Shown: piece by piece, positions 52,933-62,055 of the stretch
Position numbering within the stretch: the stretch's first letter is position 1
How the letters are laid out: every line of letters starts with the position of its first letter
NCBI RefSeq assembly: GCF_000714435.1
Contig: NZ_JJMW01000019.1
Span: 248,001-312,000, forward strand
DNA from: Exiguobacterium alkaliphilum 12/1
GTDB taxonomy: Bacteria > Bacillota > Bacilli > Exiguobacteriales > Exiguobacteriaceae
Direction of reading: 5' to 3'
Length of the DNA stretch: 64,000 bases
Translations under genes and position numbers: made by a program
Notes under the pieces: generated by a model
Databases searched by the model: none
Told to the model about the DNA's origin: nothing
Seen by the model: the letters and a program-made list of their open reading frames with translations, nothing else

Positions 52933-55900
52933 ATGAAACGGACGAGTTTATACGATTCACGATTCGAGAAAGACGCTTGCGGCATCGGCCTATACGTCAA
53001 CCTGAATGGAGAGAAGAAACACGAGATTGTCAGTCGGTCGTTGTCGATGCTATGTCGACTTGAGCACCGCGGGGGGCAAGGGGTCATCGACGCCGGAGAC
53101 GGTGCCGGCATCATGACGGAGATTCCACATGAGTTGTTCTTGCAGACGATGAATTTGCCAGCACCGGGACTTTACGCGGTCGGGATGGTTTTCTTCCAAC
53201 CGGAGGAGACGGCGCTCAGTGAGAAGCAACAACAGATGGAGCGTCTCGCCGAAGACCTCGATGTCGCGACAATCGCCTGGCGTGAAGTGCCCGTCGACCC
53301 GCTCGCGATCGGTGAGCATGCACGCACGACCCAGCCGACGATATATCAGTGGTTCGTCGCCTGTCCGTTTTTGGATTATGAGACGAATGAGCGAACGCTT
53401 TACGAGCTACGCCGCAGCATCGAAAAAACCGAGACGTTAAATTTATATATGCCGAGCTTCTCGACGAAGACGATCGTCTATAAAGGGATGCTCACACCGG
53501 AACAAATCGAAAGGTTCTACCTCGATTTACAGTCACCGTTCTATAAGAGCGCGTTCGGCATCGTCCACTCGCGTTTCTCGACGAACACGTTCCCGTCGTG
53601 GGAACGGGCGCACCCGAACCGGATGATCGTCCATAACGGTGAGATCAACACGTTACGCGGCAACATCGATGCGATGCGCGCCCGAGAAGGGGTGACGGAG
53701 ACCGACCTGTACGAGAACGTCGAGCGACTATTCCCGGTTCTGCAAGAAGAAGGGAGCGACTCGTCGATGCTCGACAACGCGTTCGAGTTCTTCACACGGA
53801 CGGGACGTTCAATCGCCCACACGGCGATGATGCTCATCCCGGAGCCGTTCATCGAAGGCACGATCGATCGCTACAAACGCGACTTTTATCAATATCACTC
53901 GTCAATCATGGAGCCATGGGACGGCCCGACCGGGGTCGTGTTCACGGACGGCCGGCAAATCGGCGCCATCCTCGATCGGAACGGGCTCCGGCCGATGCGC
54001 TACATCGAGACGGCAGACGGCGAGTTGATTTTGTCATCCGAGAGCGGCGTCATCCCGGTTCAAGCCGAAAACGTGGTCAAGAAAGAACGGCTCCGCCCTG
54101 GCCAACTGCTCTTGATTGACTTGGAATCGAAACGACTCATCCCGGACGCGGAAATCAAACAGACGATCGCCCGCGCCGAACCGTACGGAAAATGGTTGAA
54201 ACAGATGAAGACGATCGAGGACGGGGCTGTCATCGAGCCTCCTGTCGACGATTTGCAGCGCAAACAACGTGCCTTCGGCTATACGAAAGAAGACATCGAG
54301 CAGTATATGGTACCGCTCATCAATGAAAAGAAGGATCCAATCGGGTCGATGGGACATGACCAACCTGTCGCTGTCCTGTCTGAGCGGTCGCGCTCGTTGT
54401 TCCACTATTTCAAACAACACTTTGCGCAAGTGACGAACCCGCCGATTGACGCCCTGCGGGAAAAAATCGTGACCGCGACGTTCACATGGCTTGGCCCGCA
54501 ATCAAACCCGGTCCATACCGGCCGTGGCCACGCCCGCCGCGTCTGGCTCGCACATCCGATTTTAGATGCGTCCCGGCTTGTCGGCATCGAGAAAGAGCTG
54601 CGCGTGAGCCGTGTCGATGCGACGTATGCGAGCGGTTTAGAGGCGTCCTTGGAAGCGTTATTCGAGCGCGTCGAGGCCAAAGTCCGGGATGGTGCGGAAG
54701 TCATCGTCTTATCGGACCGCGGTACGAACGCCGAGCGAATCGCCATGCCGGCGCTCCTCGTCATGAGCGCCGTCCATCAACGACTCATCCGTTCGAACTT
54801 ACGGGCGTCCTGTAGCCTCGTCAGCGAGAGCGGCGAGTTACGTGAAGTCCATCAAGCGGCAGCACTGATCGGTTATGGCGCGGACGCGGTCTATCCTTAT
54901 CTCGCCTACGCGACGATTGACGAAGCAATCCGTTCGAACCAACTCAGCCACTCATTCGATGAAGCGGTGCGTCGTTATCAAGCGGCCACCGTCGACGGAA
55001 TCGTGAAAGTCATGTCGAAGATGGGGATCTCGACCGTACAAAGTTATCGCGGGGCCCAAATCTTTGAAGCGGTCGGGTTAGACCGGGACCTTGTGGAGAC
55101 GCATTTCCGGGGAACGACGTCACAACTGTCGGGAATCGGGTTTGAGGCAATCGAAGCAGAAGGCCGGGCACAACACGTGGCGGCCTATGACCGGGACCGC
55201 CCACTCGACGCAGGGGCTGACTTCCAGTGGCGCGCCGACGGGGAAGAGCATGCGTTCAACCCGAAGACGATTCACTTGCTGCAGCGTGCCTGCCGTGAGA
55301 ATGAACGACGTTACTATGATGCATACGTCCGTCTCCATGAGTCTTCCGGGCAGTTCTTAAGACAGTTGTTCAGCTTCACGGAGCGACAACCCGTCCCGCT
55401 CGAAGAAGTCGAATCGGTCGCCTCTATCGTCAGTCGGTTCAAGACCGGGGCGATGTCGTTCGGTTCCTTGTCGAAGGAAGCGCATGAGACGCTCGCCATC
55501 GCGATGAACCGAATCGGGGCAAAGAGTAACTCGGGTGAAGGCGGCGAGGACCGCAACCGGTTCGTCCCGGATGAGGATGGGTCGGAACGAGTCAGTCGCA
55601 TCAAGCAAGTGGCGAGCGGCCGTTTCGGTGTAACGGCCGAGTACCTGTATCACGCCGATGAGATTCAAATCAAGATGGCCCAAGGCGCCAAACCCGGCGA
55701 AGGCGGTCAACTCCCAGGCAACAAAGTGTACCCATGGGTGGCCGAGGTCCGCGGCTCCGTTCCTGGGGTCGGTCTCATCTCGCCACCCCCGCACCATGAC
55801 ATCTACTCGATCGAAGATTTGGCGCAACTCATCTTCGACTTGAAGCACGTCAACCCGAACGCGAAGATTAGCGTCAAGCTCGTCTCAAAATCGGGTGTCG

Positions 55901-57369
55901 GCACGATTGCGGCCGGTGTCGCCAAGGCAAACGCCGATACGATCGTCATTTCAGGCTATGACGGCGGTACGGGCGCTTCGCCACGGACGTCGATTAAACA
56001 TACCGGTCTCCCGTGGGAGCTTGGCCTCCTTGAGACGCACCAGACCCTCGCCTTGAACGGGCTCCGTGGCCGCGTCACCCTTGAGACGGATGGGAAGCTC
56101 ATGACCGGTCGCGACATCGTGCTCGCTGCCATCTTCGGCGCTGAGGAGTATGCGTTCGCGACGGCTCCGCTCGTCGTCCTCGGTTGCATCATGATGCGTG
56201 CTTGTCACTTGGACACGTGCCCGGTCGGTGTCGCGACGCAAGACCCGGCCCTCCGTGCGAAGTTCATGGGGAAACCAGAACATGTCGTCAACTTGATGAC
56301 GTTCCTCGCCGAAGACGTCCGCGAGATTTTGGCGTCGCTCGGCGCGCGCACGCTCGATGAAGTGATCGGGCGGACGGATCTTCTCGAAGAGAGCGAATGG
56401 AAACAAACGCATGCGAAAGCGTCATCGCTCGACTTACACCCGATGATCGCCATGCCGACGCCGCTTCCGGAGAAGGAAGAGCTGCCGCATCCGGCGTTCA
56501 AATCGTATGACCACCGAAAATTGATGCCGGCCGTGTCACGTTCCATCAAATCGGGCCAACCGACGTTCTTCGTCGGCCGAATCCGAAATACGGACCGGGC
56601 CGTCGGGACGATGCTCGGCTCGGAACTGACGCGGGTGCACGGGAACGTCGTACTGGCCGAGGACACGATATCGATTCGCTTGAGCGGGTCGGCCGGGCAG
56701 AGCCTCGGCGCGTTCTTGCCGAAAGGAATCACCATCTCGGTCATCGGTGACGCGAACGACTACGTCGGCAAAGGGTTGAGCGGCGGAAAAATCGCCCTCA
56801 TCGCTGAAAAGCATGCCCCGTTTGACGAGAGCGAGCAAGTCATCGCCGGGAACGTCTGCCTGTACGGGGCGACGAGCGGGATGGCGTTCTTCAACGGTCA
56901 TGCCGGTGAACGCTTCGCCGTCCGTAACTCTGGCGCCGTCGCGGTCACGGAAGGGGTCGGTGACCACGGTTGCGAATACATGACCGGGGGGACGGTCGTC
57001 GTCCTCGGTCAGGTCGGCCGCAACTTTGGAGCCGGTATGTCGGGCGGGGTCGCCTATTTGTATGGCGATCAAGACTACGACGAGCTCGTCAACCACGAAC
57101 TCGTGGCGGTCGACTCGTTGACGGATCAAGACGCCGAAGAAATTTATTCGCTGCTCGAGCTTCATCAGTTCCACACCGACAGTGTCAAGGCGCGGTTGAT
57201 TCTCGACTCGTTTGAGAACGAGCTGAGCCGTTTCGTCAAAGTCGTGCCGAGAGATTATGCGAACGTCCTCGATGTGATGCGTCAGCTCGAAATGACGCGA
57301 CCTGAATTGAGCGAGGCCGACCGGGCATTAGAACTGTTCCGAGTCGTCACAGAAGGAGGGGCAGTATGA
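52933..57369 (+). CDS. gltB: Glutamate synthase large subunit
   Basis: A 1478-residue enzyme that forms glutamate from glutamine and 2-oxoglutarate. Nucleophile Cys16 in DACGIGLYVN is exposed after removal of a 15-residue propeptide; the GATase II domain fills about residues 16-410. The FMN/synthase domain holds GEGGED and the 3Fe-4S cysteines in CIMMRACHLDTCPVG; the C-terminal beta-helix has repeated G-x-G-x-S segments (GKGLSGGKIAL, YMTGGTVVVLG). ATG 52933 is chosen for the propeptide start; the open frame begins 99 bases upstream. gltD overlaps by 4 bases. Confidence 0.97.
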   Translation: MKRTSLYDSRFEKDACGIGLYVNLNGEKKHEIVSRSLSMLCRLEHRGGQGVIDAGDGAGIMTEIPHELFLQTMNLPAPGLYAVGMVFFQPEETALSEKQQQMERLAEDLDVATIAWREVPVDPLAIGEHARTTQPTIYQWFVACPFLDYETNERTLYELRRSIEKTETLNLYMPSFSTKTIVYKGMLTPEQIERFYLDLQSPFYKSAFGIVHSRFSTNTFPSWERAHPNRMIVHNGEINTLRGNIDAMRAREGVTETDLYENVERLFPVLQEEGSDSSMLDNAFEFFTRTGRSIAHTAMMLIPEPFIEGTIDRYKRDFYQYHSSIMEPWDGPTGVVFTDGRQIGAILDRNGLRPMRYIETADGELILSSESGVIPVQAENVVKKERLRPGQLLLIDLESKRLIPDAEIKQTIARAEPYGKWLKQMKTIEDGAVIEPPVDDLQRKQRAFGYTKEDIEQYMVPLINEKKDPIGSMGHDQPVAVLSERSRSLFHYFKQHFAQVTNPPIDALREKIVTATFTWLGPQSNPVHTGRGHARRVWLAHPILDASRLVGIEKELRVSRVDATYASGLEASLEALFERVEAKVRDGAEVIVLSDRGTNAERIAMPALLVMSAVHQRLIRSNLRASCSLVSESGELREVHQAAALIGYGADAVYPYLAYATIDEAIRSNQLSHSFDEAVRRYQAATVDGIVKVMSKMGISTVQSYRGAQIFEAVGLDRDLVETHFRGTTSQLSGIGFEAIEAEGRAQHVAAYDRDRPLDAGADFQWRADGEEHAFNPKTIHLLQRACRENERRYYDAYVRLHESSGQFLRQLFSFTERQPVPLEEVESVASIVSRFKTGAMSFGSLSKEAHETLAIAMNRIGAKSNSGEGGEDRNRFVPDEDGSERVSRIKQVASGRFGVTAEYLYHADEIQIKMAQGAKPGEGGQLPGNKVYPWVAEVRGSVPGVGLISPPPHHDIYSIEDLAQLIFDLKHVNPNAKISVKLVSKSGVGTIAAGVAKANADTIVISGYDGGTGASPRTSIKHTGLPWELGLLETHQTLALNGLRGRVTLETDGKLMTGRDIVLAAIFGAEEYAFATAPLVVLGCIMMRACHLDTCPVGVATQDPALRAKFMGKPEHVVNLMTFLAEDVREILASLGARTLDEVIGRTDLLEESEWKQTHAKASSLDLHPMIAMPTPLPEKEELPHPAFKSYDHRKLMPAVSRSIKSGQPTFFVGRIRNTDRAVGTMLGSELTRVHGNVVLAEDTISIRLSGSAGQSLGAFLPKGITISVIGDANDYVGKGLSGGKIALIAEKHAPFDESEQVIAGNVCLYGATSGMAFFNGHAGERFAVRNSGAVAVTEGVGDHGCEYMTGGTVVVLGQVGRNFGAGMSGGVAYLYGDQDYDELVNHELVAVDSLTDQDAEEIYSLLELHQFHTDSVKARLILDSFENELSRFVKVVPRDYANVLDVMRQLEMTRPELSEADRALELFRVVTEGGAV

Positions 57370-58817
57370 GACACAACTTTTTAAGCATTCCGCGTGAGAC
57401 ACTCCCAGAACGGGGTGTCAAGGACCGGATTCACGATTATGGGGAATATGCGTCACGGATGGAAGACGGTCCGATCGTCAAGCAAGCCGAGCGTTGTATG
57501 GACTGCGGCACACCGTTTTGTCATGTCGGCGATCTGATTGGCCAAGAGACGATCGGCTGCCCGATTCACAACTTGATCCCGGAATGGAACAGACTCGTGA
57601 GCGACCAGGATTTCTTCCGTGCTTACGAGCGCTTGATGGAGACGAACAACTTCCCGGAGTTCACGGGTCGGGTCTGTCCGGCGCCTTGTGAAGGGTCGTG
57701 TACGCTCGGCATCAGTGAAGACCCGGTTGCGATCAAGTCAATCGAACGGACGATTATCGACCGCGCCTTCGAACAAGGATGGGTCAAGCCTCGTCACGTG
57801 CGTCAGCGTACCGGGTATCGCGTCGCCATCATCGGGAGCGGTCCGGCCGGTCTCGCTGCGGCCGACCAGTTGAACCAGCTCGGCCATACGGTCACCGTGC
57901 TCGAGAAAGCCGATGAAATCGGCGGCCTCTTGTATTACGGCATCCCGAACATGAAGCTCGACAAAGGCGTTGTCCGACGTCGCGTCGACTTGCTCGAGGC
58001 GGAAGGGATTCGATTCAAGACAGGCGTCAACGTCGGGGAAGACGTGACGGTCGAGGCGCTCCGGGGCGAGTATGACGCCGTCATCTTAGCTACCGGTGCC
58101 CAAAAGCAACGAACGCTCGGCATCAACGGGGACGACGCTTCAGGAATCGAACTGGCGATGGACTACTTGACCGCTTCGACGAAACAGTTGAACGGAAAAG
58201 ATTTAGACCCACGCCATGACGCAGAAGGGAAGCATGTCATCGTCATCGGTGGCGGCGACACGGGAGCGGACTGCGTCGCGACGGCCATCCGTCAAGGCGC
58301 GGCATCGGTCACGCAGTTCGGGAAACACCCGGAGAAAGGGCTATACCGGTCGCCGGAACGGCCATGGCCGCTCCAGCCGGATACGCTGTCGACCGATTAC
58401 GCGTACGCCGAGGCAATCGGACAATACGAGGCGGACCCGCGCACGTACTTGATTCGCTCGAATCAGATTGTGACCGAAGGCGACAAGGTCGTCGGCATCG
58501 AGACGGAACGGATGGAGAAAATCGTCAAACCCGACGGTCACGCCACGTTCTTCGTCGTCGAAGGGTCAGAGAAGACGTATCCGGCCGATCTCGTCCTCGT
58601 CGCTATCGGCTTCGAGCGACCAGAGCCGGAACTGAGAAAACTCGGGGTCGAGTCAAAACGTGATTACGTCACGGACGTTGACGGCGTATTCGTCGCCGGT
58701 GACGCCCGGCGCGGTCAAAGCCTGATCGTGTGGGCGATCCGTGAAGGGCGTGAAGTGGCAGAAAAGGTCGACGCCTACTTGGAAACTTGTCAAACGGAGC
58801 TAAAAACTTCATCATAA
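57366..58817 (+). CDS. gltD: Glutamate synthase small subunit
   Basis: A 483-residue flavoprotein that feeds NADPH electrons to GltB. N-terminal 4Fe-4S cysteines are in ERCMDCGTPFCHVG, GCPIHN and CPAPCEGSCTLGI; the FAD loop is IGSGPAGLAAA and the NADPH loop VIGGGDTGADC. Its ATG overlaps the gltB stop, guaranteeing coupled synthesis. The unit ends in a strong hairpin. Confidence 0.97.
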   Translation: MRHNFLSIPRETLPERGVKDRIHDYGEYASRMEDGPIVKQAERCMDCGTPFCHVGDLIGQETIGCPIHNLIPEWNRLVSDQDFFRAYERLMETNNFPEFTGRVCPAPCEGSCTLGISEDPVAIKSIERTIIDRAFEQGWVKPRHVRQRTGYRVAIIGSGPAGLAAADQLNQLGHTVTVLEKADEIGGLLYYGIPNMKLDKGVVRRRVDLLEAEGIRFKTGVNVGEDVTVEALRGEYDAVILATGAQKQRTLGINGDDASGIELAMDYLTASTKQLNGKDLDPRHDAEGKHVIVIGGGDTGADCVATAIRQGAASVTQFGKHPEKGLYRSPERPWPLQPDTLSTDYAYAEAIGQYEADPRTYLIRSNQIVTEGDKVVGIETERMEKIVKPDGHATFFVVEGSEKTYPADLVLVAIGFERPEPELRKLGVESKRDYVTDVDGVFVAGDARRGQSLIVWAIREGREVAEKVDAYLETCQTELKTSS

Positions 58818-58853
58818 AAAGGAGCGACGCCAAGCGTCGCTCCTTATCTTTTT
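58817..58853 (+). terminator. gltBD terminator
   Basis: AAGGAGCGACGC and GCGTCGCTCCTT form a perfect 12-bp stem with loop CAA and a T-rich tail. Confidence 0.9.
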
Positions 58854-58870
58854 GTCACAGGAGGAAAGCG

Positions 58871-58963
58871 ATGATTACAGAGATCCTCATGTATACAGGA
58901 TTTTGGTTTTTGCTCGTGCTCGTCTTACTCGGGACGATCTATGCACGGCGCAATCGAAAGTGA
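58871..58963 (+). CDS. Small single-helix membrane protein (30 aa)
   Basis: ATG 58871 follows AGGAGGAAAGCG and encodes 30 residues: ITEILMYTG, a hydrophobic helix FWFLLVLVLLGTIYA and a basic tail RRNRK. Its stop abuts the end of the convergent antiporter gene with no gap. The strong RBS and inside-positive tail make it a likely real small protein of unknown role; proximity to gltBD may be incidental since a terminator lies between. Confidence 0.6.
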   Translation: MITEILMYTGFWFLLVLVLLGTIYARRNRK

Positions 58964-60283
58964 TTACAACACCATCGCCGCAATCAGTCCGAAGACGATG
59001 AGCGGGATGTTGTAGTGTAAGAACGTCGGCCACACCGTCTCGCGGAGGTGGTCGTGTTGACCGTCGGCGTTCAAGCCGCTCGTCGGGCCGAGCGTCGAGT
59101 CGCTCGCCGGACTACCGGCGTCACCGAGCGCGCCGGCCGTCCCGATGATGGCGATCGTCGCCTCGACCGAGAAGCCGTATTGGATGCACAGTGGGACGAA
59201 GATGGCCGCGATGATTGGGATCGTCGAGAAACTCGAGCCGATTCCGAGCGTGATGACGAGTCCGACGAGCAACATGACGAGCGCTGCGAGGAACTGCGAA
59301 TCGCCCATGAGCCCAGACGCACCGTTGACGAGGGGCTCGATCGCCCCTGTCTCACGAATGACGGCCGCGAAGCCGCTTGCCGCGATCATGACGAACCCGA
59401 TGAACGCCATCATGCGCATGCCGCTCGTGAAGATGTCATCGGCTTCAGACCAAGGAATTAACCGGAGCACGCTCAAGAGAACGAGACCGGTCACGGCCGA
59501 GGCAATCATCGAGTCGGTCTGCAACTGGACGACGAGGACGACGAGAACGACAGCGAGTGTCAATCCGATCTTCAACGGGCTCAATTGACGCAACTCGTAA
59601 TCTTTCGGGCCGAGTGCGATCGTCTCGTAGTCGCGCGGCTTCCGATAGTGGATGAAGGCGGCGATGAGACCGAATACCATACCGAGAGCCGGGATGGCCA
59701 TGATGCCGACAATATTGACGTCGCCGACGGCCATCCCGTTCGTCTCGACGTTCGGCAGCAAGATTTCATTCAAATAAATGCCCCCGAAGCCGACAGGCAA
59801 GAGCATGTACGGCGTGACGAGTCCGAACGTGAGAATGGTCGCCACGAGGCGTCGGTCGAGCTTCAACTCGTTAAATAAGACGAGTAAAGGCGGGACAACG
59901 ATTGGGATGAATGCGATGTGAATCGGCAAGACGTTTTGTGAGCTGATCGCGAGTAAAAGGAGGAGCGACAGCAAGAGCGCCTTGACGAACAAGACGTTCT
60001 TCCCGGTGACGTCACGACCGGACATGGCGATCAACCGTTCGGCCAAGACGTCCGGGAGTCCCGTCTTCGAGAGACCGACGGCGAACGCACCGAGGAGCGC
60101 GTAGCTGAGCGCGATGGACGCGCCACCGCCGAGCCCGTCGCTAAACGCGGTGAGCGTATCGTTGAAGCCAAGCCCTCCGACGAGCCCTCCGACGATGGCG
60201 GCTAAGATGAGCGATAAGACAATGTGCACGCGACTGATGGCGAGCGCGAATAAAACGATGACTGCTAATAAGACAGCGTTCAT
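58964..60283 (-). CDS. Na+/H+ antiporter family protein (YuiF-like)
   Basis: A 439-residue membrane protein with about 11-12 helices. LGIGSSFSTIPIIAAIFVPL, GTAGALGDAGSPASDSTLGPTSGLNADGQHDH near the end and an N-terminal GGGASIALSYALLGAFAVGLSKTGL are characteristic of the YuiF antiporter family. ATG 60283 is used, with AAAGGTG upstream; GTG 60295 overlaps that RBS. Substrate ion inferred from family only; transport of an organic anion is possible. Confidence 0.85.
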   Translation of the reverse strand: MNAVLLAVIVLFALAISRVHIVLSLILAAIVGGLVGGLGFNDTLTAFSDGLGGGASIALSYALLGAFAVGLSKTGLPDVLAERLIAMSGRDVTGKNVLFVKALLLSLLLLLAISSQNVLPIHIAFIPIVVPPLLVLFNELKLDRRLVATILTFGLVTPYMLLPVGFGGIYLNEILLPNVETNGMAVGDVNIVGIMAIPALGMVFGLIAAFIHYRKPRDYETIALGPKDYELRQLSPLKIGLTLAVVLVVLVVQLQTDSMIASAVTGLVLLSVLRLIPWSEADDIFTSGMRMMAFIGFVMIAASGFAAVIRETGAIEPLVNGASGLMGDSQFLAALVMLLVGLVITLGIGSSFSTIPIIAAIFVPLCIQYGFSVEATIAIIGTAGALGDAGSPASDSTLGPTSGLNADGQHDHLRETVWPTFLHYNIPLIVFGLIAAMVL

Positions 60284-60389
60284 AAAAGACAACACCTTTC
60301 TCCAAAACTCTTTCTCTTATTATCACTTTAATATGATAAAGACTTTTGAAATTTAACATATGAGACCATGCTTGTCAAATCAAGTGTTG

Positions 60390-60420
60390 AAAAAAGCGAT
60401 AACTCCGAAAAGTTATCGCT
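60390..60420 (-). terminator. yebC terminator
   Basis: AGCGATAACT and AGTTATCGCT form a perfect stem around a short loop; read on the minus strand it ends in six T. Confidence 0.88.
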
Positions 60421-60426
60421 GGCTCG

Positions 60427-61140
60427 TCATAATTCGACGTTGTGATATACCTGGCGCACGTCCTCGAGGTCTTCGAGCACGTCAAGGAGCTTCTCGAACT
60501 GCTCTTTCGACGCATCGTCGAGGGTGATCTCATTTTGTGGGAGCATCGTCAGTTCGGCGACTTCGAACGAGTCGATACCGGCTGATTTGAATGCGGTTTG
60601 GACGGCGTGGAACGCTTCCGGCTCAGCATAGACGATGACCGTGTCTTCTTCTTCAAGCACGTCACGCACGTCAAGGTCATGTTCCATCATGAGTTCGAGC
60701 ACGTCGTCCGCACTCATGCCAGAGACGCCGATGACGGCCGTGGCATCGAACATGTAGGCGACCGAACCGCTCACGCCCATATTGCCGCCGTTCTTCCCGA
60801 ACGCGGCACGGACTTCAGACGCCGTCCGGTTGACGTTGTTCGTAAGCGTGTCGACGATCACCATCGAGCCGTTCGGACCGAATCCTTCATAGCGCAACTC
60901 GTCAAAGTTCTCTTCGTCGCCACCTTTCGCCTTGTCGATGGCGCGGTCAATGATGGCACGAGGGACGTTGTACGTCTTCGCGCGCTCGACGACGAACTTG
61001 AGCGCTTGATTCAGTTCAGGATCTGGCTCGCCTTGGCGGGCGACGATGTAGATCTCCCGACCGAACTTTGCATAAATCCGGCTCGTGTTGGCGTCTTTTG
61101 ACGCCTTTTTCTCTTTGATGTTGTTCCATTTACGACCCAT
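60427..61140 (-). CDS. YebC/PmpR family protein (YeeN/YeeI type)
   Basis: A 237-residue three-domain protein starting [26 protein letters not shown], the form typical of the Gram-positive YeeI/YeeN subgroup. The family was long described as transcriptional regulators; more recent work links YebC-type proteins to ribosome function at proline stretches. The central [23 protein letters not shown] is the most conserved block. Single gene with its own terminator. Confidence 0.92.
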   Translation of the reverse strand: MGRKWNNIKEKKASKDANTSRIYAKFGREIYIVARQGEPDPELNQALKFVVERAKTYNVPRAIIDRAIDKAKGGDEENFDELRYEGFGPNGSMVIVDTLTNNVNRTASEVRAAFGKNGGNMGVSGSVAYMFDATAVIGVSGMSADDVLELMMEHDLDVRDVLEEEDTVIVYAEPEAFHAVQTAFKSAGIDSFEVAELTMLPQNEITLDDASKEQFEKLLDVLEDLEDVRQVYHNVEL

Positions 61141-61219
61141 TGCATGTCATCTCTCTTTCCATAGTTCGATTGATTCACTGTCGATTATATAAGAAGCGCG
61201 GGACATTGACGAGTAAAAA

Positions 61220-61666
61220 TCATCCCTCGCTCTTGTCCATCTTCTCGACAATCTCGGTCAGTGTCTTCAAGCTATCAATCAATCGTGCGGTCTCGTCCTC
61301 ATCTAAAAAGGCGAGGCGATCTTCGAACAGGCGGCGGAACGAATCGCGTCGTTCCCGAAGGACCTGTTCGCCTTTCTCGGTCAATTGATTCCAGATGACG
61401 CGGCGGTCACGCTCGTCCGGCACGCGGGTGATGTATCCTTCATCGACGAGTTTCGTGATGAGCGGCGTCACGTTCGGTGGGGCGATTGATAACGTCTCGC
61501 TAATGTGTCCGTTTGTGACGGCACCCTCGTCTTCAATCAACATCAATAGATGAAAATGAGAGAAGTTCAAGTTCGGGATTTGGGGCAAGTCCGAGCGGCG
61601 AAGTAATTTTCTACGAATCAATGGGATCAGTTTAACGAACTGATCGGCTGCATCTTGTCTAGGCAT
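61220..61666 (-). CDS. MarR-family transcriptional regulator
   Basis: A 148-residue winged-helix protein. NGHISETLSIAPPNVTPLITKLVDEGYITRVPDERDRRVIWNQLTEKG covers recognition helix and wing with the conserved DxRDRR. ATG 61666 is preferred with AGGAAGTGA upstream; GTG 61678 overlaps that RBS. Its target is unknown; it is divergent from adhE but about 390 bases away, and control of adhE cannot be excluded. Confidence 0.88.
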   Translation of the reverse strand: MPRQDAADQFVKLIPLIRRKLLRRSDLPQIPNLNFSHFHLLMLIEDEGAVTNGHISETLSIAPPNVTPLITKLVDEGYITRVPDERDRRVIWNQLTEKGEQVLRERRDSFRRLFEDRLAFLDEDETARLIDSLKTLTEIVEKMDKSEG

Positions 61667-61789
61667 AGGTCTATTCACTTCCTAATCAGGTTCTACTTCC
61701 CATTATACACGAGTGGGGGACGGCTTGGACGACCAATCCTCATTCCGTGACATTTTGCACAGCGCTTCCGTCGCATCGTGGACACAACG

Positions 61790-61818
61790 TTTGTAAGCGT
61801 TTACATATCGTCTATACT
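61790..61818 (+). promoter_or_regulatory. Perfect cre site overlapping a candidate adhE promoter
   Basis: TGTAAGCGTTTACA (61792-61805) matches the cre consensus fully and is palindromic. TTTGTA (61790-61795) and TATACT (61813-61818), 17 bases apart, are a plausible -35/-10 pair, so CcpA would cover the -35. The 61667-62055 interval otherwise holds no gene. Confidence 0.7.
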
Positions 61819-61897
61819 TTATTTTCATGAAAACGAATAAGATTTTACTGAGCATCATCTGAAAAAGCAATCCCTATCCTCATTCTTCTAAAAAATC

Positions 61898-61915
61898 TTG
61901 TGAAATAGTTCACAT
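61898..61915 (+). promoter_or_regulatory. Rex operator upstream of adhE
   Basis: TTGTGAAATAGTTCACAT matches the Rex site TTGTGAA-N4-TTCACAA except for its last base. Rex senses NADH/NAD+ and represses fermentation genes, and adhE is a standard target. It lies downstream of the first candidate promoter and about 30 bases upstream of a possible second -10 (TATTCT, 61947-61952). Confidence 0.75.
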
Positions 61916-62055
61916 TGTTGTCACGCACAAAATCGGAAAATCGGTGTATTCTATGAATGTGAAGGAAAGCACAAACTCTTCTTGAACCAACTGATTGCCC
62001 CGTGCTCTCCATCAAGTCAAACTTATCAGCTCTCATTCATGAGGAGGAAACCAAC

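Noticed and set aside
54034-54501. Antisense frames inside gltB
   Set aside because: Several long antisense frames arise from codon bias in this gene; none has a start signal or recognisable family.
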